Assembly (NCBI GenBank): GCA_027007465.1
Contig: JALTFF010000008.1
Coordinates: 1-13,624 of the forward strand
Length of the DNA stretch: 13,624 nucleotides
Origin: a bacterium
Lineage (GTDB): Bacteria > Patescibacteriota > Patescibacteriia > Patescibacteriales > JALTFF01
Reading direction: 5' to 3'
Numbering within the stretch: the stretch's first letter is position 1; the number at the start of each line of letters is the position of its first letter. Position numbers and translations under genes: made by a program. Under the pieces are notes generated by a model, which made no database searches, was not told the origin of the DNA, and saw only the letters and a program-made list of their open reading frames with translations. Below, piece after piece: positions 7,038-11,734 of this stretch.

Positions 7038-7814
7038 TTAGTTTATTCGCCATACTTTCAATATTATAACCTTCTTCCCTCCTCCTTCTACCTTTTTTAC
7101 AGCTATTTTAAAAATAACTGATTTTTTATTTGGAAATCTTATAAACTTTTTTCTTCCATTAAAAGTGTATTTCTCTCCATCCCAGAACCAAATCTCCCAA
7201 TTATCAGCAGTTGGAGACCATATATCATAATAATGGCCAGGAGGAATTTTTATCCAATCAGTCATTTCTCCAGCTGATAATTTAATTTTATATGTGCCAG
7301 TTCTTTTTTCAATATAATCATAACTATAATTACCTGGCACAAAATATGTTTTCTGTTTATTTTTCTTTTTTGCAATTATCGCCTTCTCTATTCCTTGTAG
7401 TGTGGAATATTTTGGAGCAATAGCTGATAGTGCCAATAGTATTCCAGCAATTATAGCAAGTAAAAGCCATGAATGTTTTATTGGCTCCATGTTTATACTT
7501 TCGCCTGATATGAATTTTGTTAAAATCATACCAAGTATGAACAGCCAGAATAAAACAAACCAAATATCAGTTGGCGTCCATTTTTTAATTGAAAACTCTA
7601 TGCCAAAAAAGTTTAGAACCAATATAGATGAAACTATTAATCCTATAAATGTTACTACAATTAAGAAGAATGAAAAAAATTGAGGTTGAAAATAGCCTTT
7701 TTCTTCTTTTTTTTCCTTATCCTTTCTGTCGCCACTATTAATTCTTGCTATTAGCAGAATTACTGCTGCTATTATTGCAAGAACTAATAATATATACCTT
7801 ATAATTTCTACCAT
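7038..7814 (-). CDS. Four-pass membrane protein with aromatic C-terminal domain, function unknown
   Basis: I do not recognise a family. The 258-residue product has likely membrane helices at about 3-23, 46-70, 83-101 and 115-133. A strongly charged K/E-rich loop lies between the first two (GDRKDKEKKEEKG). The last 110 residues look soluble and beta-rich, with many aromatics (GNYSYDY, IKIPPGHYYDIW, WEIWFWDGEKYTF) and a Lys-rich end. An even number of helices would put both termini on the same side; which side is unclear because basic residues lie on both. The start has AGGAGG 6 nt upstream and overlaps the preceding stop by 7 nt, which points to translational coupling. It is the last gene of the SPFH cassette, so it may be a partner of the SPFH scaffold. 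Confidence 0.8.
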   Translation of the reverse strand: MVEIIRYILLVLAIIAAVILLIARINSGDRKDKEKKEEKGYFQPQFFSFFLIVVTFIGLIVSSILVLNFFGIEFSIKKWTPTDIWFVLFWLFILGMILTKFISGESINMEPIKHSWLLLAIIAGILLALSAIAPKYSTLQGIEKAIIAKKKNKQKTYFVPGNYSYDYIEKRTGTYKIKLSAGEMTDWIKIPPGHYYDIWSPTADNWEIWFWDGEKYTFNGRKKFIRFPNKKSVIFKIAVKKVEGGGKKVIILKVWRIN

Positions 7815-8206
7815 GATTCTCCTCCTATTTTAATTATCATAGGCTTTAACATCTCATAAGCCTCTATCATAATAAAAATAATTAGCAGGAACAATACCAA
7901 TAACATAGTGCTCCTAATAACTATCTTCTCCCAATCCATCATTGGGGTCTCTCCTCTTAGCATCTTTTCGTGGCTCCTCATCCTCTCTTTAACATAGAAC
8001 AGTTCACTGTCTATGTCATTCAAGGTGCACAGGCCCCAAACTCCAAGTAAACAAAGAACAAACAAAATAAAATCAATTACTTTAATTACTTTACTACCAA
8101 AAAGCCAAAATGCCAAGGATATCACTAAGATAATAAATATAATATGCTTATAATATCTATAAACATATTTGCCATATATCTCTTTAATCTTTTTTATCTT
8201 TTTCAT
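7808..8206 (-). CDS. Small membrane protein of the SPFH operon, function unknown
   Basis: I do not recognise a family. The 132-residue product has a very basic N-terminus (MKKIKKIKEIYGK), two closely spaced hydrophobic helices (about 21-38 and 42-60), a polar, probably helical loop (about 61-97, containing ERMRSHEKMLRGE), and a third helix (about 98-118). I chose the ATG at 8206 because AGAGGG lies 5 nt upstream. An in-frame ATG 12 codons earlier lies within the SPFH gene and lacks such a site. With this start the gene overlaps the SPFH gene by 23 nt. The basic N-terminus suggests that end is cytoplasmic. It is probably made together with both neighbours and may form a membrane complex with them. 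Confidence 0.75.
   Translation of the reverse strand: MKKIKKIKEIYGKYVYRYYKHIIFIILVISLAFWLFGSKVIKVIDFILFVLCLLGVWGLCTLNDIDSELFYVKERMRSHEKMLRGETPMMDWEKIVIRSTMLLVLFLLIIFIMIEAYEMLKPMIIKIGGESW
7821..7826 (-). promoter_or_regulatory. Shine-Dalgarno of the third cassette gene
   Basis: AGGAGG on the minus strand, 6 nt before the ATG at 7814 and inside the end of the preceding gene. It fixes the start and supports coupled translation. Confidence 0.8.
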
Positions 8207-9431
8207 TTTTTCCCTCTTTTTTGCCAGCTGTAAATTTGGCAATTTCTTTTAAAACATCAGGAACATTAGAATTAGAAGAATTTATCTGAGGCCATTGATA
8301 AATATATTTTCCTTCTTTAGGCATTTTTTCAAGTGCCTCAAATTGTCGCCAATTAACAGCTGCCTTAATCGCTTCTTGCTTAGCATCGTTGCCACAAAAT
8401 CCATTGACAATATTCTTTATGTATTTTTCCTTTCCTATGCCCTTTAACTCAAGAGCCTTTTTCTCGCCATTTGCTCTTTCTATTAACGCTAAAGCGTCTA
8501 AATGAGCCTCAATCTGCTTTCCTAAAGCATCTTCTATTTCAGGATTTGCTGTTTCAAGCTCCCCAACTGTTATATCAATAGCGAACAACCCCCATTGATC
8601 TAAAAATAGCTTTTGAGCTATTTTATCTGAGTCTCTTTCTTCTCCTATCTTTTCTGCTCCAAGTACTTCTTTTCTTAGAGCGTTATTTGACTCAGTTCTG
8701 ATATTAGGATTTACATTTGCTATTCCATCTTTTATCTTTCTCTTAATGTCATCAATACTACCAACATTATCTACATTTTCTTTGTATACAAAAAAAGAAA
8801 ACCTGCCAATTACATCTCTCCATCTTGGAAAGATTTGGTCTTTTATTGCTTTGTTAACATGCCTCACAGAAAACAGAAATTTTATTGGATCTTTGACAAT
8901 ATAATACAATGTCAAAGATGTCCTAATTTCTATATTATCTGCTGACTTATAGCAAGGAACTCCGTTAGTAGGATCATACTCTGATTCTTCAGCAGGTATG
9001 ATCTTATCGTCCTTTTTAACCATCTTCGGCTCTTTTGGCGAGTACTTTACAACTTGAACCGCCAAGTCAACTGAATGTAGAGGATTCATAGTGTTTTCTT
9101 GGTCCTCTGGAGTTTTATACCACTCATAAACCTCATAACCTCTCCAAGGAGGTCCCATATAATATAATCCGCCTTCTTTTCCAAGATAAAACTGATTAAA
9201 ATTCTGTTTTTTATATAGCTTTTCAAATTCTATTTTTTGTTCTTCTGATACAGCAAAAACAGCTGTGTCTAATTTTTTATCTCTCATTATTACTATCATT
9301 GTATTATGCGGTACCCTCACATAAAACTTTCCAATATTGCCAAGCGATCTTTTAATTGCTTGCACCTTAATATTCATCCCAAAAATCTCTCCTGCCAATA
9401 TTATTATTAAAACAACAAACAAATACTCCAT
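8184..9431 (-). CDS. SPFH/band-7 (prohibitin/stomatin-like) membrane protein
   Basis: 415-residue member of the SPFH superfamily, whose members oligomerise on membranes as scaffolds or protease regulators. An N-terminal hydrophobic helix (about 3-18) is followed by an SPFH-type start (VRVPHNTMIVIMRD, about 38-51) and a long middle region with typical strand patterns (SADNIEIRTSLTLYYIVKDP, about 163-182). The classic end of the domain follows (WGLFAIDITVGELETANPEIEDALGKQ, about 280-306), then an Ala/Glu/Lys-rich helical segment (about 307-345) that fits the family's coiled-coil region. The C-terminus is a charged Lys/Glu tail. GAGGAGG lies 8 nt before the ATG. It is the first gene of a three-gene cassette with two unrecognised membrane proteins. 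No NfeD or FtsH homologue, the common partners, is present here. Confidence 0.85.
   Translation of the reverse strand: MEYLFVVLIIILAGEIFGMNIKVQAIKRSLGNIGKFYVRVPHNTMIVIMRDKKLDTAVFAVSEEQKIEFEKLYKKQNFNQFYLGKEGGLYYMGPPWRGYEVYEWYKTPEDQENTMNPLHSVDLAVQVVKYSPKEPKMVKKDDKIIPAEESEYDPTNGVPCYKSADNIEIRTSLTLYYIVKDPIKFLFSVRHVNKAIKDQIFPRWRDVIGRFSFFVYKENVDNVGSIDDIKRKIKDGIANVNPNIRTESNNALRKEVLGAEKIGEERDSDKIAQKLFLDQWGLFAIDITVGELETANPEIEDALGKQIEAHLDALALIERANGEKKALELKGIGKEKYIKNIVNGFCGNDAKQEAIKAAVNWRQFEALEKMPKEGKYIYQWPQINSSNSNVPDVLKEIAKFTAGKKEGKNEKDKKD
8212..8217 (-). promoter_or_regulatory. Shine-Dalgarno of the second cassette gene
   Basis: AGAGGG on the minus strand, 5 nt before the ATG at 8206. It supports this internal start over the upstream in-frame ATG. 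Confidence 0.65.
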
Positions 9432-9439
9432 TTTCTTTT

Positions 9440-9446
9440 CCTCCTC
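9440..9446 (-). promoter_or_regulatory. Shine-Dalgarno of the SPFH gene
   Basis: GAGGAGG on the minus strand, 8 nt before the ATG at 9431. It is the strongest ribosome binding site in the window and contrasts with the housekeeping genes, which show none. Confidence 0.85.
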
Positions 9447-9501
9447 TATTTTATTTTATTGTCTTATTTAATTTTTAAAGATCAATATTTAGTAATAGTT
9501 A

Positions 9502-9530
9502 AAAATAGCACAAATTTATAAAATTGTCAA
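9502..9530 (-). promoter_or_regulatory. Extended -10 promoter of the SPFH operon
   Basis: On the minus strand a perfect TTGACA (9530-9525) is followed after 17 nt by TATTTT (9507-9502), directly preceded by TGC, an extended -10 motif. The expected start near 9495 gives a leader of about 60 nt containing the Shine-Dalgarno. Confidence 0.65.
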
Positions 9531-9655
9531 AAGATCTTGAAAAATTCTTTAAACAAACTACTATACAATGAACACCAAAGCAAGTAGAGCATTGCTTTCT
9601 TTAATGTTCTATTTTATGCATTACGCAAGAAACATTGTTTAAATGATTTTTCAAT

Positions 9656-9691
9656 TATAAAAAACTAAGTCGCTATATAGCAACTTAGTTT
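9656..9691 (-). terminator. Terminator-like hairpin read on the minus strand
   Basis: On the minus strand AAACTAAGT-T-GCT pairs with AGC-G-ACTTAGTTT (one G-U, loop ATAT), a 13-bp stem ending in a TTTTTT run. On the plus strand the same position is a C-A mismatch, so the structure favours minus-strand transcripts. It would stop transcription from the SPW gene before the SPFH promoter. Confidence 0.65.
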
Positions 9692-9709
9692 ATTAATAAT
9701 AGTTAAAAA

Positions 9710-9747
9710 TAAAAAAATAGTCTGATATTAATCAGGCTATTTTTTTA
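9710..9747 (+). terminator. Bidirectional terminator hairpin
   Basis: AAATAGTCTGAT and ATCAGGCTATTT form a 12-bp stem with loop ATTA, flanked by A-runs and TTTTTTT, so either strand reads as a terminator. The plus-strand RNA has a G-U pair where the minus-strand RNA has a C-A mismatch, so it is slightly better in the plus direction. It lies 14 nt after the SPW gene stop (minus) and is the first of two hairpins that gene's transcript meets. Confidence 0.7.
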
Positions 9748-9760
9748 AGTCTGTATATGT

Positions 9761-9919
9761 TTACTTTTCATTTGCGCCCCAAAAGCCTAAAACAGCTACA
9801 ACTGAGCCAACAATTAAATAATTCCAAAGATTACCAGAATCTCCTAATGTTTTAACAATAAAAGCAGAAATAATTAACCAAATGCCGAGTAATCCGTTGA
9901 CAATTGATTGCCACTTCAT
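9761..9919 (-). CDS. Small SPW-repeat-like membrane protein (52 aa)
   Basis: Short gene encoding 52 residues beginning MKWQSIVNGLLGIWLIISAF and ending FWGANEK. The W-x-x-x-V-N-G-L-L-G-I-W-L-I-I-S pattern, a polar gap, and a second hydrophobic segment starting LWNYLIVGSVVAVLGFWG match one SPW repeat, a two-helix membrane unit of unknown function. Helices lie at about 6-24 and 32-47. The gene is followed 14 nt later by a terminator hairpin, then a second one, which supports it being a real transcript end. No strong Shine-Dalgarno or consensus promoter is visible. Its size and position between a regulator gene and the SPFH operon make it easy to miss. No role can be inferred. Confidence 0.75.
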   Translation of the reverse strand: MKWQSIVNGLLGIWLIISAFIVKTLGDSGNLWNYLIVGSVVAVLGFWGANEK

Positions 9920-10103
9920 ATTTTTCTTATTTAATTATGAATCTTACTTGAATATATAATCTTTATGTTCAAACAGAATTAGATTGCATAATTAAATATT
10001 ATTAAATTTATTCTTCAGACATTATAATAAAATTTAATATAATGCCTGCTCGACCTTTTTTATAACTGCTAACCGCTTTTTTAAAGCGACATTAGTTGTT
10101 AAT
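9920..10103. repeat. Gene-free AT-rich stretch with one long imperfect hairpin
   Basis: No open frame of note. At 10064-10100, just past the end of the ArsR-like gene, CGCTTT and AAAGCG form a perfect 6-bp core around TTT. A 1x3 internal loop follows, then GCTAA against TTAGT (including one G-U pair) and AAC against GTT. No T-run follows on the minus strand, so it is not a standard intrinsic terminator, though it may mark that gene's 3' end. The rest is AT-rich with many TATAAT-like words I would not call promoters. Confidence 0.4.
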
Positions 10104-10442
10104 TTATTTTAAAAATTTATCTAATAAACTTAAATAATTTTTAATATTTTTTTGGTTTAACCTGTAAAAAATTTTCGCGCCCTGTCTTTCAGATAAAATC
10201 AGTTTAAAGTCTTTTAAAACTCTTAAATGATGTGAGGTTAAATTTTGCGGTAAGCATAAAGATTTCCAAATATGATAAACACATTTTTTATCATCTCTTA
10301 AAATACATAAAATTTTAAAGCGATGTCTTTCAGAAATTATCTTTAAAAAATTTATTATCTTTTCTATGTCTTTATTTAACTTATCTCTTGATTGATTAAC
10401 TGGCTGATTATTTTTCTGTTTCTTATTATTTATTTTCTTCAT
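10104..10442 (-). CDS. ArsR-type winged-helix transcriptional regulator
   Basis: 112-residue DNA-binding protein. After a basic, Asn/Lys-rich N-terminal tail (1-25) comes an ArsR-like winged helix: an opening helix with ISERHRFKILCIL (about 36-48), a recognition region LPQNLTSHHLRVLKDFKLI (about 64-82) with the family's S-x-H-L-x-x-L signature, and a wing SERQGAKIFYRL (about 84-95). The arsenic-sensing ELCVC motif is not present. The matching position reads KKCVYHI with a single Cys, so the signal is unknown and may not be a metal. I chose the ATG at 10442 because an extended -10 (TGGTATAAT) ends 6 nt before it; the upstream in-frame ATG (10475) precedes that element. It is divergent from yebC, with an inverted repeat between them that could be its operator. 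Confidence 0.85.
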   Translation of the reverse strand: MKKINNKKQKNNQPVNQSRDKLNKDIEKIINFLKIISERHRFKILCILRDDKKCVYHIWKSLCLPQNLTSHHLRVLKDFKLILSERQGAKIFYRLNQKNIKNYLSLLDKFLK

Positions 10443-10448
10443 AAATTT

Positions 10449-10475
10449 ATTATACCATAATTTTTTATTTTTCAA
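10449..10475 (-). promoter_or_regulatory. Extended -10 promoter of the ArsR-like gene (putative leaderless start)
   Basis: On the minus strand TGG-TATAAT (TATAAT at 10454-10449) ends 6 nt before the ATG. TTGAAA (10475-10470) lies 15 nt upstream as a possible -35. Transcription would begin at about the A of the ATG. Confidence 0.6.
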
Positions 10476-10480
10476 AAGTT

Positions 10481-10502
10481 TATATCAGCGCTTATTGATA
10501 TA
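10481..10502. promoter_or_regulatory. Inverted repeat, candidate operator for the ArsR-like regulator
   Basis: TATATCA (10481-10487) and TGATATA (10496-10502) form a perfect 7-bp inverted repeat with an 8-nt spacer, in the divergent region between the regulator and yebC. A related half-site, ATATCAAT, recurs at 10528-10535 beside a repeated TCAATGT (10519-10525 and 10531-10537). Dyads of this size suit ArsR-type dimers. Autoregulation is inferred. Confidence 0.45.
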
Positions 10503-10563
10503 ATAAGCTATTTAAAATTCAATGTCAATATCAATGTTAATTATATGTTTCTTCAATTTTTGC

Positions 10564-10591
10564 TTGACGTTTACATCTAAATAGATATAAT
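10564..10591 (+). promoter_or_regulatory. Promoter of yebC-ruvC
   Basis: TTGACG (10564-10569, five of six) and TATAAT (10586-10591, perfect) are 16 nt apart. The expected start near 10598 gives a leader of about 65 nt before the yebC ATG. Confidence 0.8.
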
Positions 10592-10663
10592 ATAAATATA
10601 ATTACTAAGTAAAAAGAATTTATATTCTCAATAATAAGATTTATTAAATTAAAATATAAAAAT

Positions 10664-11200
10664 ATGAGTGGACATTCTAAATGGTCAACAATTAAACATC
10701 AAAAAGCTATCACTGATATACGCAAAGGAAAAATTTTTAGTAAAATGTCTCAACTAATAGCTATAGCAGCTAAGAATGGAGGAGAAAATCCAGAGTCTAA
10801 TCCTAATCTAAGGCTAGCTATTGAAAAAGCTCACTCTCTTAATATGCCTAAAGAAAAAATAGAAAGAGCAATAAAAAGAGGAGTAGGAAAACTTGAAGGT
10901 GAAAAAATTGAAGAAGTAGTCTATGAAGCTTATTGTCCATTTGGCATAGCTTTAATAATTAAAACTATTACTGATAATAAAAATAGAACTTTGTCTGAAA
11001 TAAGGCATATCTTATCAAAACATCAAGCTAAATTAGCTAAATCTGGAAGCGTTAAATATTTATTTGAAAAAAAAGAAGATAGATGGATAGCTAAATATCC
11101 AATAAATATCAGTAAGGAAAATAAAGAACAATTAAAAAAACTTTTTGATGAATTATCTGAACAAAATGATGTTCAAGAAATGTTTAACAATCTTGAATAA
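10664..11200 (+). CDS. yebC: YebC/PmpR/TACO1-family protein, short form lacking domain III
   Basis: Family long annotated as transcriptional regulators; some members (TACO1, YebC2) act in translation at difficult, proline-rich stretches. The N-terminal domain is textbook: MSGHSKWSTIKHQKA, KGKIFSKM, NPNLRLAIEKA, NMPKEKIERAIKRG (1-73). Domain II begins normally (YEAYCPFGIALIIKTITDNKNRT, SKHQAKLAKSGSVKYLFE, about 87-135). The sequence then jumps almost directly to the family's C-terminal strand and helix (KYPINISKENKEQLKKLFDEL, ending NDVQEMFNNLE). About 60-65 residues of the inserted domain III are missing, which explains 178 residues against the usual 240-250. The reading frame is intact, so this is a real short form. 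It is linked to ruvC with a 14-nt gap, as in many bacteria. No Shine-Dalgarno is visible. Confidence 0.93.
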   Translation: MSGHSKWSTIKHQKAITDIRKGKIFSKMSQLIAIAAKNGGENPESNPNLRLAIEKAHSLNMPKEKIERAIKRGVGKLEGEKIEEVVYEAYCPFGIALIIKTITDNKNRTLSEIRHILSKHQAKLAKSGSVKYLFEKKEDRWIAKYPINISKENKEQLKKLFDELSEQNDVQEMFNNLE

Positions 11201-11214
11201 ATAATAAATAAATT

Positions 11215-11688
11215 ATGATAATACTTGGAATTGATCCTGGAACAACAATAATCGGTTATGGTATAATTAAGAAAAGTTCAGGCAAAATAATTCCTATTGA
11301 TTATGGTTGCATAAGAACAGAATCTAAATTATTGCAAAGTGAGCAATTAAAAATAATTTATCAAGAAATAAAAAAAATAATTAAAAAATATAAGCCAAAT
11401 AGAGTATCTATTGAAAAAATATTTTTTTCAAAAAATTTAAAAACAGCTATAAGTGTAAGCCAAGCAAGGGGCGTGATTTTATTAGCAGCTGCTGAAATGA
11501 AAATTAAGATTTATGAATTTACTCCATTACAAGTCAAACAAGCAGTGAGTAATTATGGCAAGGCCCAAAAAAAACAAGTCCAGAAAATGGTAAAACTTTT
11601 ATTAGGTTTAGACAAAATTCCAGAACCAGATGATGTAGCTGATGCTTTAGCAATTGCTATATGCGCAAGTAATAAATTTATAGAATAA
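11215..11688 (+). CDS. ruvC: Holliday junction resolvase RuvC
   Basis: Dimeric endonuclease that cuts Holliday junctions in homologous recombination, working with RuvAB. At 157 residues it has the usual length, with an RNase H-like fold. All four metal-binding acidic residues are visible: D7 (ILGIDPGT), E67 (SIEKIFF), and D140 and D143 (PDDVADALAIAI). Also present are the aromatic pair after the second acidic site (FF, 70-71) and the conserved NYGKAQKKQV segment (113-122). It follows yebC closely and probably shares its promoter. The ruvA and ruvB genes that often follow are absent; a weak terminator and glgA come next instead. No Shine-Dalgarno is visible before the ATG. Confidence 0.97.
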   Translation: MIILGIDPGTTIIGYGIIKKSSGKIIPIDYGCIRTESKLLQSEQLKIIYQEIKKIIKKYKPNRVSIEKIFFSKNLKTAISVSQARGVILLAAAEMKIKIYEFTPLQVKQAVSNYGKAQKKQVQKMVKLLLGLDKIPEPDDVADALAIAICASNKFIE

Positions 11689-11700
11689 TCTAAATATTAT

Positions 11701-11729
11701 AGCTAATTGATTGGCTTATTTTTTTATAT
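11701..11729 (+). terminator. Weak intrinsic terminator after ruvC
   Basis: AGCTAA and TTGGCT form a 6-bp stem (one G-U) with loop TTGA, followed by TATTTTTTT. It lies 12 nt after the ruvC stop and runs directly into the TATAAT and ATG of glgA, a compact terminator-promoter-start arrangement. The short stem makes it an uncertain call. Confidence 0.45.
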
Positions 11730-11732
11730 AAT
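11727..11732 (+). promoter_or_regulatory. Possible -10 element of glgA
   Basis: TATAAT within TATATAAT, only 2 nt before the glgA ATG. A register 2-3 nt upstream (TATATA or TTATAT) gives a more usual distance for a leaderless start. No convincing -35. A weak call in AT-rich DNA; read-through from ruvC is the alternative. Confidence 0.3.
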
Positions 11733-11734
11733 TT

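Larger units (their letters stand above)
9493..9711. repeat. 15-bp exact direct repeat flanking a non-coding segment
   Basis: TAATAGTTAAAAATA occurs at 9493-9507 and again at 9697-9711, bracketing about 190 nt with no recognised gene. The first copy overlaps the -10 of the SPFH promoter; the second lies between two terminator-like hairpins. The segment also holds a 7-bp hairpin (AAAGCAA at 9577-9583 with TTGCTTT at 9592-9598). In such AT-rich DNA chance is possible; local duplication is the alternative. Confidence 0.5.

Noticed and set aside
7357..7683. Small frames on both strands within the four-helix membrane protein gene (7357-7563 minus, 7402-7683 plus)
   Set aside because: Shadow frames; the main frame has an AGGAGG site, coherent membrane helices and tight operon spacing.
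9568..9642. 24-codon plus-strand frame beginning MNTKASRALL in the segment between the SPFH promoter and the hairpins
   Set aside because: No ribosome binding site, the candidate -10 abuts its ATG, and frames of this length are expected by chance; kept only as context for the possible small RNA.
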